A DNA stretch of 64,000 nt from Massilia sp. WG5 (GCF_001412595.2 NZ_CP012641.2:62001-126000); one strand, 5' to 3'; positions 41,582-50,441 are shown, numbered from the stretch's first letter. Notes: a model not told the origin generated them from the sequence alone. A program made the numbers and translations.

Positions 41582-43612
41582 ATGATCCATACCACGACCG
41601 ACCTCCAGCCGGGCATCCGCAAGCTGCACATCGGCCACTTCGCCTTCATGCGCGCGTATGTGCAGGGCCTAGATTTGCGAGATATTTGGGACCGGTATTT
41701 GGCCGTGGAGGGCAACCGTACGGACGTGCGGCACGTACGCAGGGCGGTTGCGTGGATGCGCGATGCGTTCGCGGCCGCGGCCCACCGTCACAAACGTCAC
41801 GCGGTGGCCAGGCTCGTGCGCATCGACGTAAGCAAAGTGCGGGACCGGGACGGTTCGCCGGCGCCGGCGCCGTCATTGGAAGATTTCGCGGCCGAGCACG
41901 GTCTGGAAGATTTCTCGTTCGAAGACCAGTTGGCCTACTACCAGGAGGCATACGGTACTGGAACCCAAAAGGAGAAGCGGAGCGCGCGTCTGCTGCGCCG
42001 CCAGCTCGAGGCGATAGCCTGGCTCGAGCGTGCCGCGGCCGAAGCGCCGCATCCGGACGACGGCGTGCGCGCCTGGCTCCCGTTCGACCTGGCCAGCCGG
42101 CTGGAACAGGCTGGCATGGTCAAGCTCCGACAACTGGTCGAGCGCATCAACGGGGTGGGCAGAAACTGGCACGCGCCGGTACGCGCCATCGGCGCCGGCA
42201 AGGCCGATCGCATCGTCGCCATGCTCCGCACCTTCCATGCAAGCACCGGTCTGCGCATCGGCGCGCATGTGCTGGCCTCCCGCTCCGAGCTCGACATCGA
42301 TGCACTGCACCTGGTGACGCCGGCGTCGACGTCGGTCGTCCCCTTGGAAAAGTTCGCGGTGCCGGGCGACCTGGACGGCAGCAACGGCCGATTCCGCGCC
42401 CCGCGTTACCAGTGCCAGCTCGCGGCGACGAACGACTATGAGGCCTTGATTTCGTTCTTGCGCGAGAAACAAGGCAGGCACGCCGGCGGCGCAGGCGCCC
42501 GCGCACGGATGGACAATCCGCTCGGCTGGCTGCGCCACCTGGGGCCGACGGCGCGCGCATATCGAACCGAATGCGAGCGCTTCATGCTGTGGGCCATCCT
42601 TGAGCGCCAGAAGCCACTGTCATCGATCGATTTCGACGATGCGGTGGCATACCGCGCGTTCCTGGCGGATCCGCAGCCGGCCGAGCGTTGGTGCGCACCA
42701 CGTAGCCGTGGCCGCTGGGGGCCGTCTTGGCGCCCGTTCGAGGGACCTCTGGAGGCCGCGGCTCAGCGACGTGCGTTGACGATGCTGGGGACGTTCTATC
42801 GCTTCCTGGTCGACCAGCGTTACCTGACCGGGAATCCATGGACCGGGATTAGCAAACCGCGCGCACCGACTGGCGCCGCGGAACATACGCGCAGCTTCAC
42901 GCAGCAGGAATGGGACTTCATCTGTGAGCGGCTGGCGGCCCTGCCGCCGACATCGGCCAACCTGCGCTTACGCATGGCGTTGCCAATTCTCTATGTCGGC
43001 CGTCTACGCCGGGCGGAGATCGTGCAAGCCCGGGTAGGGCACATTCGTTGGACAGAAATGCCGGCCACACCTGACGAACCAGCGACGGCCAGTTGGGAGA
43101 TCCTGGTGACGGGGAAGGGTGATAAGCGGCGCCTCGTACCATTGGGCCAGGTGCACATCGACTCGATCGCACGCTATCTCGCGTCGCGCGGGCTAATTGC
43201 GGATGTCACCCATCCCGACAATGCGAACGTGTACTTGCTCGGCCAGGCGGTCGACCTGCATGAGCGTACGCCTTGGGCAGCAGGTAAAACGGTCGATCCG
43301 CTACGAGGTATCCATGCCCAGACCCTATACGAGCAGCTGAAGGTATTCTTTGCCGACTGCGCTGCCCAGCTGGACCGTGTAGCTCCACAGTCGGCGGCGC
43401 AGCTGCGCCGCGCGAGTACGCATTGGCTGCGGCACACCGGGATCACACATTCCCTCGCCGCCGGCACGCCTCTCGAGGTCGAGATGCTGGTGGCTGGACA
43501 CGCGTCGCTAGCCACGACTTCGAAGTACGCGCACGCGGAAACACGGCGGCGCCTGCAGGGCAGCGCTAATTTCCTGGCGAAGCAAACACCAGTTGTTCCA
43601 GATGCACCTTGA
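41582..43612 (+). CDS. large tyrosine recombinase with a DUF3701-type N terminus
   Basis: A 676-residue integrase. The first 240 residues match the DUF3701 type found on plasmids of Burkholderiales (FAFMRAYVQGLDLRDIWDRYL at residues 21-41). A helix-hairpin-helix-like region lies in the middle (LRQLVERINGVGRNWHAPVRAIG). The catalytic domain has Arg in VGRLRRAEIVQA, Lys in VTGKGDKRRLVPLG, HWLRHTGITHSLA, and AGHASLATTSKYAHAE with the nucleophile Tyr. It begins directly after the stop of the tandem winged-helix gene. The preferred site is unknown. Confidence 0.85.
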   Translation: MIHTTTDLQPGIRKLHIGHFAFMRAYVQGLDLRDIWDRYLAVEGNRTDVRHVRRAVAWMRDAFAAAAHRHKRHAVARLVRIDVSKVRDRDGSPAPAPSLEDFAAEHGLEDFSFEDQLAYYQEAYGTGTQKEKRSARLLRRQLEAIAWLERAAAEAPHPDDGVRAWLPFDLASRLEQAGMVKLRQLVERINGVGRNWHAPVRAIGAGKADRIVAMLRTFHASTGLRIGAHVLASRSELDIDALHLVTPASTSVVPLEKFAVPGDLDGSNGRFRAPRYQCQLAATNDYEALISFLREKQGRHAGGAGARARMDNPLGWLRHLGPTARAYRTECERFMLWAILERQKPLSSIDFDDAVAYRAFLADPQPAERWCAPRSRGRWGPSWRPFEGPLEAAAQRRALTMLGTFYRFLVDQRYLTGNPWTGISKPRAPTGAAEHTRSFTQQEWDFICERLAALPPTSANLRLRMALPILYVGRLRRAEIVQARVGHIRWTEMPATPDEPATASWEILVTGKGDKRRLVPLGQVHIDSIARYLASRGLIADVTHPDNANVYLLGQAVDLHERTPWAAGKTVDPLRGIHAQTLYEQLKVFFADCAAQLDRVAPQSAAQLRRASTHWLRHTGITHSLAAGTPLEVEMLVAGHASLATTSKYAHAETRRRLQGSANFLAKQTPVVPDAP

Positions 43613-43635
43613 GACAAGTACTTTGCATCGTTACT

Positions 43636-43815
43636 TTACTGATGATTCTTACGGAATTCTTTGGGCGAGTACACAGCTGCTTTCGCCGGATCGAATTGCC
43701 TGTTCGGTCTAGGCTTCCTTGGATGGGGTCGCCTACGTAAGCCGAGCAGCGTCAAGACGGCTGCAATACCGAACAGAGACATTCCAATCGCTTTCAGAAT
43801 ACTCAAATCGTCCAT
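43636..43815 (-). CDS. small membrane protein, 59 residues
   Basis: Unknown. ATG 43815 follows AGAGG. One membrane segment (LKAIGMSLFGIAAVLTLLGL, residues 6-25) is followed by a strongly basic stretch (RRRPHPRKPRPNRQ). It is read convergently with the recombinase. Confidence 0.45.
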   Translation of the reverse strand: MDDLSILKAIGMSLFGIAAVLTLLGLRRRPHPRKPRPNRQFDPAKAAVYSPKEFRKNHQ

Positions 43816-44370
43816 AGCCTCTGATTTGTAGAGATAGCTGTGCTTAGCCATTATAGGCACGCATTTCATCTTGAGAGAAGCTAAACGACGCCACGTGCAG
43901 GTCACATTGTCTGACGATGAACGTCTGCTTAAAAGATGGGCATTGGACTGAAAGTTCCATAGCTGCTGGGTTTGATTATCGAAAAAGCGCAGTTTTCCAC
44001 AGAAACTGTGGATATCTCTCGGTCGTACGCGGCAGTGGTGAACACTTTCGCGCGCGAAAGTAAGCAGCGCTTTGCTTGCTTGTAGTGATCGAAGTTGTTA
44101 TGGCTTGCATGGACATGCTTTAACCGGAGGGAGAGTTAGGTGTGCGTCACATGTTTGTTAGTTGCATTTTAAAAGATACAGGTGTGGGTACAGTACCACG
44201 CGCACTTACCCCTAGAAAGAGCGCCAGTACCTCGTGATCGTTAGGACAGTGCCGCCGCTGAGATAAAGCCAATGTTGATTCCAGCAGTCGGCCAAAGCGA
44301 TGATGTGGGCCATTCGCTAGACCCGCAACCTGCCAGAAAACTGACTTAGAAATCGCTTGCCTCGATAGAG
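43816..44370. other. gene-free region with paired DnaA-box-like sites and an 18-bp palindrome
   Basis: Over 550 bp without a supported gene. TTTTCCACA (43993-44001) and TGTGGATAT (44007-44015) are oppositely oriented near-matches to the DnaA box, five bases apart. ACTTTCGCGCGCGAAAGT, a perfect palindrome, follows at 44044-44061. The same palindrome recurs at 50952 and 57986. The combination suggests a replication or partition locus. No rep or parAB gene was recognised within the window to prove it. Confidence 0.45.
44044..44061. promoter_or_regulatory. 18-bp palindrome, copy 1
   Basis: ACTTTCGCGCGCGAAAGT, perfectly symmetrical, in a gene-free stretch beside DnaA-box-like sites. It is identical to the copies at 50952-50969 and 57986-58003. 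Perfect 18-bp identity at three places in 14 kb is not expected by chance, so a dedicated dimeric binding protein is likely. Confidence 0.65.
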
Positions 44371-44769
44371 TTATACCTTCTCAAATGCTTTTTTGAAGTT
44401 CTCGGGATGGCAGTGAAAGCGGATATGACTCTGGTCGTTGACCCGGCGGCTAGCCTCAGTAAACGCTGGTGCGATATAGCCCCAGTCGGCTTGGGTGGAA
44501 AAGATAACAATGTAGTCCAAACGGCCTCCGTGCCAGCGATTTTCGATCCGAGCCGATTCGTCCTTTGATTGAACGGTTTTAACCTGGATTCGGAAGTAGC
44601 GCCCTTCGTCGTCGGCGATAACAAGATCTGTCCGTCGCCCGTGGTCAACCAAAGGTTTTAGTACTTCCCAGCCAAAGCCGGTTAGCCAACCACTCAGGAT
44701 GTGTTCGTAGGAGAGGTTCTTGTGTGCAGCGAGTGCGGGATCTTTGAGGGTGGTATGCAATACAGGCAT
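44371..44769 (-). CDS. PD-(D/E)XK nuclease-like protein, 132 residues
   Basis: The motif DLVIADDEGRYFRIQVKTVQS has Asp followed by Q-x-K, the pattern of group I intron-type and holiday-junction-type PD-(D/E)XK enzymes, in which Gln can replace Glu. A helical N terminus (NLSYEHILSGWLTGFGWEVLKPL) is usual there. ATG 44769 is preferred because homology would start near it; a longer form from 44856 is possible. Function and partners are unknown. Confidence 0.5.
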   Translation of the reverse strand: MPVLHTTLKDPALAAHKNLSYEHILSGWLTGFGWEVLKPLVDHGRRTDLVIADDEGRYFRIQVKTVQSKDESARIENRWHGGRLDYIVIFSTQADWGYIAPAFTEASRRVNDQSHIRFHCHPENFKKAFEKV

Positions 44770-45112
44770 GACGAGCAATCTGTCTATGCCGAATGCCAGC
44801 CTTTGGGCTATCTGGAAACGGGCCGAGGCAGCTAATGCCGACCTCCCGATTAGCATTACCTCGCTGACTTGCCAGCAGGAGGCGCAACGGTTGCCACACC
44901 GGGTTAGTCGGCTAAACGCCTGAACTGACCTGAACTGCGCTCTCAGCCCTAAGGGCCGTAATGACGAATGACGGGAGAGTAGACTAAGAATGATATGCCG
45001 TCAACTTGAAGAAGGACTGTTGCTCTTCAAATAGGTTGCTCAGTGTCGATAGCGTCGTATACTGAGCGGCCGAGATTGGCCAACAAGGCAATCGAAGCCT
45101 ACCCGGAAGAAT
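44770..45112. other. intergenic region between divergent nuclease-like genes
   Basis: About 340 bp separating the leftward gene at 44371-44769 from the rightward gene at 45113. It probably carries both promoters. I see no strong repeat or hairpin. Confidence 0.35.
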
Positions 45113-45667
45113 ATGACTGATCTAGACATTACGTTGGACACGCACCAGTCAGTGTATCGTGAGCGTCTTCTCGAGCACTTGCTCATCGGAGATTTGCTGA
45201 AATACTCCTGGCTTCACGCCGGTGCGACGCTAGAAGTTTCGCAGCCTTCGATCGATCGCTCAGGCCACGACGTGGTTTTGGAGGCAAACGGGGTAACGCG
45301 ACATATCCAGTTGAAGTCCTCATCGCACTTGGCCAAGACGTTATCGCAAAACGTGCACCTTGGGCTCGCCAGCAAACCCTCGGGGTGCGTCGTGTGGACC
45401 CGCTTCGACCGCACAACGATGCGACTCGGCCCGTTCCTGTTCTTCGGGGCAGAGCCTGGCCTGCCACTCCCAGCGCTGGATGCATTCAGGACGGCGAAGC
45501 ACACAAAGGGTGACAAGGACGGGGTGAAGAAGGAGCGGCCAAATTTGCGTGTGGTTCGAATGTCGCACTTTCGAGAAGTCGCCGATATTCCTGCACTCTA
45601 CGAGGCCCTATTCGGCAAAAGCACCTCAGGTCCAGTGCACGGCCAAGTTTTGTCGCCGGATCGGTAA
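45113..45667 (+). CDS. PD-(D/E)XK nuclease-like protein, 184 residues
   Basis: Residues 45-75 hold IDRSGHDVVLEANGVTRHIQLKSSS, with Asp and Q-x-K in the spacing of a degenerate PD-(D/E)XK nuclease. The N-terminal helix (YRERLLEHLLIGDLLKYSW) fits too. The C-terminal half is unfamiliar. It resembles restriction-like proteins of unknown role. The neighbouring gene at 44371 has the same type of core, so the two may have related jobs, read divergently. Confidence 0.5.
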   Translation: MTDLDITLDTHQSVYRERLLEHLLIGDLLKYSWLHAGATLEVSQPSIDRSGHDVVLEANGVTRHIQLKSSSHLAKTLSQNVHLGLASKPSGCVVWTRFDRTTMRLGPFLFFGAEPGLPLPALDAFRTAKHTKGDKDGVKKERPNLRVVRMSHFREVADIPALYEALFGKSTSGPVHGQVLSPDR

Positions 45668-45958
45668 ACGAGGAATAGATTTCTGCATTCGTCACGATGT
45701 TGTGTGTACGAACCCAGCGATGCTGGGCAGTAGCGAAATACCATGCCCGGCGGGAGCCGACAACTTGGCAGGCAGCTTCACCGTATGTGGTTCTCTGCTC
45801 ACTTCAACGATATAATGCTTGTGGGTGACCGTCACCTGCCGCACGCGCCCGAAAGGGTATGACGAAGACGGGGAATATTTAGAACCCTTCCATATCGTGG
45901 TTTTTACCTATGGGCGGTCCGCAAAGCGTGTACCGGAAACACCGCCCGTGGAGAAACC

Positions 45959-47443
45959 ATGGATACCCAACAACTCAAGCAGTTGGCTGGGCGCCTACGC
46001 GCCCTTTTACAAGACGTCGCGGTCGAGATCGGGCATGGCCAGGCGCTGGATCTCAGCGCTTCGCTCGTCGGGCTACGGAATTGGCCCGAAGTCCAGGCGT
46101 TCCCCCAGCGCGTTCAAGCGCAGGAGCTTGACCTGTCGGCTACAGCTCGCCTCGCGTACCGCCTTGCACATAAATACAAACACGAAGTAAGTTCTGCTGA
46201 CCTACTACGGCTGCTACTTCCTCCTTCTGGCTCGCGAAATGCATCTGCACTGCAGATTTGGCCAGCTGGACCCGCTGCAGGAGTTTACGTCACGACGTCC
46301 CAAGCGGCAATCGATGCGTTGGTGGCCCGATACCAGGAAGCGACGGACGGCGCGGTTTTCTATGCCGAACGCGCCGGCACGAAACACGACGCCGCCATTA
46401 ATCTCGGTGAGGACGGCTTGTGGTCGAGCGGGCTGGAACGTGTTCCGAGCGGGACATTGATCGTGCTCGGACCAGTAGAACTAGATCAGCAGTCTTGGTC
46501 CGAAGCAAGTGATCGTGTGGAGATGGCCTGCATCCGGGCCGAGGATTCTGGCCATCGGGTAGCGGTCCTATTCAAGACGCCAACGCCAGCACTGTTGGGC
46601 GCCGACGCGACCAGGATGCTGGTTGACAAGGGTTACGACGATCTTCAAGAGTACTTAGTTGGCACCGTCGCGGAAGATGGCACTCTTCAGCCCGGCCTTG
46701 TTCGACAATACAGCGCACCTCTCAAGTGTAGGGCCGTGACCGATACGCAATCGCTCCCAGGACCGGTGGCGGAACAACTGAAGGCAGTCCTTGCGACGAG
46801 AAGTCGAGGCATCATTGCATTGGGGTCGATAGAAGACGTCGAGAATCACGGCGCAAAAACTGCCGAGGCTGTGCTGGCGTTGACGGAGCATTTGGGCTTG
46901 GCCGCGCGCATCATGCCGCGACACCGCAGCAGCATGAATAAGTTCGATCAGGTGCCAGCCGCCGTAGGTCAACTGCCTTTCCTTGCATCGGTCGAAAGCG
47001 CGTATGCGCAGGGATACAGACGGTTTTTGGTCGACCCGCGCTATACCAACACCGAGGTTATGGCCCGGTTCGTCGAGGACGCTTTGTTCATAGCATGCAC
47101 CTACGCAGCAACTGTCGACGACCTTGCGATGCATACCGCCGAAGCAAAAGGCCGCAATCCGTCGCTATTGCCTTGGCTTCTCGCTGCTGTGGTGATAGCC
47201 CCCGTGCAGACCCAAGCTGGAACGGAAATTTTGACCGACCTCTATATCGGTGTAGAGGACGCTTACGTCGACAACACGGACCATATCTTCGATTTCGTTG
47301 CTAGACACCGAACGATGCGAATCGAAGATCAGTTCAGGGCACTGGTAGAGAAGGGAAAAATCGATATCGGGGTCGCAAGCGAAGCCGGAATCGGACAGCG
47401 AACTATAAAGCGTCTCGCGCGGCTGCTGGATGTGAACGAGTAA
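45959..47443 (+). CDS. unknown protein, 494 residues
   Basis: The N terminus (LKQLAGRLRALLQDVAVEIGHGQALDLSASLVGLRNWPEVQAF) resembles a short helical module found at the start of several plasmid-borne proteins. A long alpha/beta region follows with no Walker, nuclease or membrane motif. The C terminus contains a helix-turn-helix-like GVASEAGIGQRTIKRLARLLDV. It may be a regulator or nucleic-acid-binding protein. The 290-bp gap before it (45668-45958) has no supported gene. A terminator hairpin follows its stop. Confidence 0.5.
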   Translation: MDTQQLKQLAGRLRALLQDVAVEIGHGQALDLSASLVGLRNWPEVQAFPQRVQAQELDLSATARLAYRLAHKYKHEVSSADLLRLLLPPSGSRNASALQIWPAGPAAGVYVTTSQAAIDALVARYQEATDGAVFYAERAGTKHDAAINLGEDGLWSSGLERVPSGTLIVLGPVELDQQSWSEASDRVEMACIRAEDSGHRVAVLFKTPTPALLGADATRMLVDKGYDDLQEYLVGTVAEDGTLQPGLVRQYSAPLKCRAVTDTQSLPGPVAEQLKAVLATRSRGIIALGSIEDVENHGAKTAEAVLALTEHLGLAARIMPRHRSSMNKFDQVPAAVGQLPFLASVESAYAQGYRRFLVDPRYTNTEVMARFVEDALFIACTYAATVDDLAMHTAEAKGRNPSLLPWLLAAVVIAPVQTQAGTEILTDLYIGVEDAYVDNTDHIFDFVARHRTMRIEDQFRALVEKGKIDIGVASEAGIGQRTIKRLARLLDVNE

Positions 47444-47453
47444 CACCGTGGTG

Positions 47454-47476
47454 AAAGGGGGCTCGCCCCCCTTTAT
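47454..47476. terminator. bidirectional-type terminator hairpin
   Basis: AAAGGGGGC/GCCCCCCTTT with a two-base loop follows the stop of the 45959-47443 gene by 10 bp and is followed by TTATT. A run of A on the other side would also serve the convergent gene at 47507-47800. Confidence 0.6.
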
Positions 47477-47506
47477 TCAAATCGTCAGTTATATGGCGCG
47501 TTCCGC

Positions 47507-47800
47507 TCACTGTACCAATTCGGGACGCCACTCTCGGATGATGGCGGCAAAATCGGTTTCAAACCCAAGCGTATCGGGGTAGCGGTTGTTTCGTGCGACA
47601 TATGCGAATACAACGATCATGTCCTCAACAATTCCTTCGTCACAGCCCCACATCGTTGTGAAGTCAAAACCCCCGCATTCTGCGGGATTCCACCATGCCA
47701 AAAGGAAGTCAGCAACTCGACGGCTCTGACCAGTTTCGCGCTTCGCATGTTCGATGAGGCGCCTCAACGCCACATTTTCGTTCTCGCTCAGTTCCATCAT
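47507..47800 (-). CDS. DUF7673-like protein, 97 residues (paralogue)
   Basis: Nearly the same protein as that encoded at 24868-25161: both have TGQSRRVADFLLAWWNP, GGFDFTTMWGCDE and REWRPEL or its close match. Starts at two adjacent ATG codons at 47800. A decayed IS5 fragment lies directly upstream. Two copies in opposite directions could allow recombination that inverts the 22 kb between them, if the DNA identity is high enough. Confidence 0.7.
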   Translation of the reverse strand: MMELSENENVALRRLIEHAKRETGQSRRVADFLLAWWNPAECGGFDFTTMWGCDEGIVEDMIVVFAYVARNNRYPDTLGFETDFAAIIREWRPELVQ

Positions 47801-47854
47801 GTTCACTTTCTGCAATTGAATATCGTTCACAGGTAGACCGACCAGCGGCGAGCA

Positions 47855-47990
47855 CATGTATGCGCAACTAAGTGCGGCGGTATCCCTGAGCTAAACGCTC
47901 GCGGCTATGGCCTCGACTGTAATAGGCAGACTCATCGTATCAACGACGAGATTGCCATTTTTGCCTCTTCACTTTATTGCCTGCAGTCGC
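47855..47990 (-). pseudogene. decayed IS5-family transposase fragment
   Basis: The minus strand encodes GNLVVDTMSLPITVEAIAAS, closely matching RNLVVDTMGLLIAVTVTAAS of the element A transposase (21589-22740). DNA similarity continues on both sides of that core. A stop codon and the absence of ends show that it is an old remnant of a related element. Confidence 0.6.
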
Positions 47991-47993
47991 GTG

Positions 47994-48296
47994 TCATCGC
48001 CAATGCACAGGAATGGTCAGTCCGAGCACTCGCGAAATATTTTCGAGTGCAGCGACAATTTCTTGATGTCGATTTTTATCGTAGGCGTGTCCAGAATCTC
48101 GCTGCGATAAAATGCTTTTCAATTCATGAAGATTATGTAGGTCCAAAGCGTAGAGATTTCTCCAAGTCAACTCACCGAACAATTTGTATATGACCTCGGT
48201 GCCGTCTCGATCGCTAACTAATCTATTCGGTCCTATTAACTTTACCAGAGCTTCTTCAGCTTCTTCTTTTGTTTCGAAAGTGTATAAATGTTGCAA
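47994..48296 (-). CDS. unknown protein, 100 residues
   Basis: Not recognised. The sequence (FETKEEAEEALVKLIGPNRL, then VIYKLFGELTWRNLYALDLHN) has a small alpha/beta look. Its DNA is clearly richer in A and T than most of the window, which points to a separate origin. Confidence 0.45.
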   Translation of the reverse strand: MQHLYTFETKEEAEEALVKLIGPNRLVSDRDGTEVIYKLFGELTWRNLYALDLHNLHELKSILSQRDSGHAYDKNRHQEIVAALENISRVLGLTIPVHWR

Positions 48297-48425
48297 TAGT
48301 GCACCAATGGCGACAGGTTAATTCGATGACCCGGTACGACGGACTCCTTCCCACCGAGCAGATTCTCTAGGATATTGCACGCCGGTACTCTAGGCTGTCA
48401 ACAACCAGTGTTGAACGGCTAAGTT

Positions 48426-49910
48426 TTACCCGAACATGCCGTGAAGAAACCACCGCGGCTCGACGGTACCGTCTTCCGTCGCGACCCGCTCCCTGTAGAT
48501 CCAATAGAAAACTTTATCGTCCGCTTCCGCGATGAAGTAATCGCGAGACTGCGCCGTCGACCACCATCCCGCCTCAATACGCTCGGGCTTCGATACGATC
48601 TTCAACGGCGAACTGTAATAGGGCCGGTCATCGCGCATCAACAATGGGATCGGCTTAGCGAGAATCCACGTAGGGCGGATAAATTGATCCACATTTGGCG
48701 GCAAGGCCGCCTCCAGCTGCCCGGGCCGTACAGGCGTCGAAATGGACGCCCAGGCATTCGCGAATTCTGGCCGGTAGTCGGCCTTCGGGTCCGGCCTTAA
48801 GACATTCTCGGCGCCGAGACGCGCCATCAGTACCTCGAGCAGTTGTTGCTGGTCTTCCTCACTGCCCCCGGGATCAGGGAACAGCGACTCGCTCGGCGGC
48901 GCCATGGGCACGACATCGGTTGCCTCGAGCACCAGCCCAATGACCGGTGCCTCGAGTACTTGCCGGCCGAGCCGCTCTTTCAGCAGTCTCACCAGGTGAT
49001 CGTCGCGCCATACAGGATCGGCAAGCGTGATCTCGAGCGTTGACGGCGGCCGCGCAACCCGTCCGCGCTCATGAATCATTTCGAGCACAATCCTTCGAAC
49101 GGCAAGCTGGCGAGCGGTCAGCCAGCCGAGCATTTGCAATATCAACCGGTGACCACCGGCCAACAATTCGTCGGCTTTTTCGACGCGATCGAAGATCTCG
49201 ATCCGAGCACGAAACACTTCGGGTGGCTCGATCCAGTTATGGAGTTCCGTCGACAGGCCATACGCCGCGTCCAGAACTTCGAGCAGCTCGCGGCCGCAGC
49301 GACGCTGCAGGCCAGGACGCGGCAACCGACGGAGCTCGCCGACCGTAGTGCAGCCGATCCCGTCAAGCCAGACGGAGAAACGTCGCGCCGGCGGCAAGAC
49401 AGAAACCGGGACAGGCCCAAGACGTCGCTGCAGCGTGAGCATTTTCAATGTACGTGGGCGGCCCGCGCCTCTGGCCAGCACCCATGCGCCACGGGCCGTC
49501 GGGGCGCAACTGATCCGCCCCGTAAAACCTAGGGCTCGCATGTCGGCGCTGATGCGGCTGCACAGCCGGCGCACGCCGCCGAACAACGTCAGGGATGCCC
49601 CGACGTTCATCAACAGCACCGACTCTTCGAAATGTGTAACCTCCGGCGTGTACTGCAGCAAGGCCATTGCGATCGCATCCAGGCAATCCTCTTCACGTAC
49701 GATGTCGCGCTCTAGGATGACGGTGTGAGGCGCGAGCATAAGAACCCCACCGCGTCCCATGCCATGCCGGACACCTTCACGGCGCGCCGAGTCGGACATC
49801 GCCATGACGTGCTGGCCTTCTACGATCGCACAACAGGGGTCGGGCAGGTGGCGGGGAAAGTACGCCTCCAAAGCCAGGTGGGGGAGGTAGACCGCAACCC
49901 AAAGACGCAT
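48426..49910 (-). CDS. imuB: ImuB-type Y-family DNA polymerase protein
   Basis: A 494-residue ImuB-like protein that, with ImuA and DnaE2, supports SOS mutagenesis by linking the translesion polymerase to the beta clamp. The N-terminal Y-family fold (LWVAVYLPHLALEAYFPRHLPD, then GVRHGMGRGGVLMLAPH) is present but lacks the usual catalytic acidic pair, as in ImuB. The fingers/little-finger part includes RFSVWLDGIGCTTVGELRRLPRPGL. The C-terminal region (PRWFLHGMFG) closes the family end. It lies 6 bp downstream of a small gene with a LexA box. No imuA or dnaE2 is present in the window. Confidence 0.88.
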   Translation of the reverse strand: MRLWVAVYLPHLALEAYFPRHLPDPCCAIVEGQHVMAMSDSARREGVRHGMGRGGVLMLAPHTVILERDIVREEDCLDAIAMALLQYTPEVTHFEESVLLMNVGASLTLFGGVRRLCSRISADMRALGFTGRISCAPTARGAWVLARGAGRPRTLKMLTLQRRLGPVPVSVLPPARRFSVWLDGIGCTTVGELRRLPRPGLQRRCGRELLEVLDAAYGLSTELHNWIEPPEVFRARIEIFDRVEKADELLAGGHRLILQMLGWLTARQLAVRRIVLEMIHERGRVARPPSTLEITLADPVWRDDHLVRLLKERLGRQVLEAPVIGLVLEATDVVPMAPPSESLFPDPGGSEEDQQQLLEVLMARLGAENVLRPDPKADYRPEFANAWASISTPVRPGQLEAALPPNVDQFIRPTWILAKPIPLLMRDDRPYYSSPLKIVSKPERIEAGWWSTAQSRDYFIAEADDKVFYWIYRERVATEDGTVEPRWFLHGMFG

Positions 49911-49916
49911 GGTCCG

Positions 49917-50234
49917 CTAGTCTAGGTCGCTGGAGATGAGCTGCACGTACCAGGACTGGACGCTGCATTGCCGGTTCGCTTCGTTGAACTCGAAGCCACT
50001 GATGGTCATGCTGCCGTCGCCGATCCACCGCACCACCGCATCTCGCAGGCGCGGCAGGACGTCGCTTCCTACGCCTTCGTTGCGCAGGATGGCCAGGTAC
50101 ATGCTGCGTCGAAATTCATGATCATGCTGTTCCGTCAACGTGAGTCTGCCGATATGCACGGGTTGTGCCGTGATTGCTCGATGCCGAGGCAGTGGCCGGC
50201 CGTTCTCGAATAGCTGCGCGACGCGAACAAACAT
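49917..50234 (-). CDS. unknown protein in a LexA-controlled operon with imuB, 105 residues
   Basis: Not recognised; too short to be a full ImuA (about 220 residues). It encodes a mixed alpha/beta protein (HRAITAQPVHIGRLTLTEQHDHEF, then DGSMTISGFEFNEANRQC). It starts at ATG 50234, 15 bp after a LexA box on the minus strand, and its stop is 6 bp before imuB. It may be a degenerate or new partner of ImuB. Confidence 0.6.
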   Translation of the reverse strand: MFVRVAQLFENGRPLPRHRAITAQPVHIGRLTLTEQHDHEFRRSMYLAILRNEGVGSDVLPRLRDAVVRWIGDGSMTISGFEFNEANRQCSVQSWYVQLISSDLD

Positions 50235-50248
50235 GACATTTGGAAATA

Positions 50249-50264
50249 CTGTATAAAATTACAG
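50249..50264 (-). promoter_or_regulatory. LexA (SOS) box
   Basis: CTGTATAAAATTACAG matches the CTGT-N8-ACAG consensus perfectly and lies 15 bp before the start of the 49917-50234 gene and hence imuB. SOS control of these genes follows from the known role of LexA boxes. Confidence 0.85.
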
Positions 50265-50378
50265 TATAACAGACGTCCATGTTGCCGAAATGGCTGTAGG
50301 CACAAAGATAATGCATGTGCAAGGGTGAAAATTCACACTCGTGTGAGGATTCTCCCGATTTTCTTGCTACTCTATCAA

Positions 50379-50441
50379 TGCACCAAGCAGTTATCGTACG
50401 GCTGATCTGATAAAGTTCACTATATTGCTGCACTAAGCAGT
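50379..50441. repeat. two direct repeats upstream of a helix-turn-helix gene
   Basis: TGCACCAAGCAGT (50379-50391) and TGCACTAAGCAGT (50429-50441) lie 50 bp apart, in the gap between the SOS genes and the rightward gene at 50520. They match at 12 of 13 positions. They may be operator sites for that gene's own product. Confidence 0.45.
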
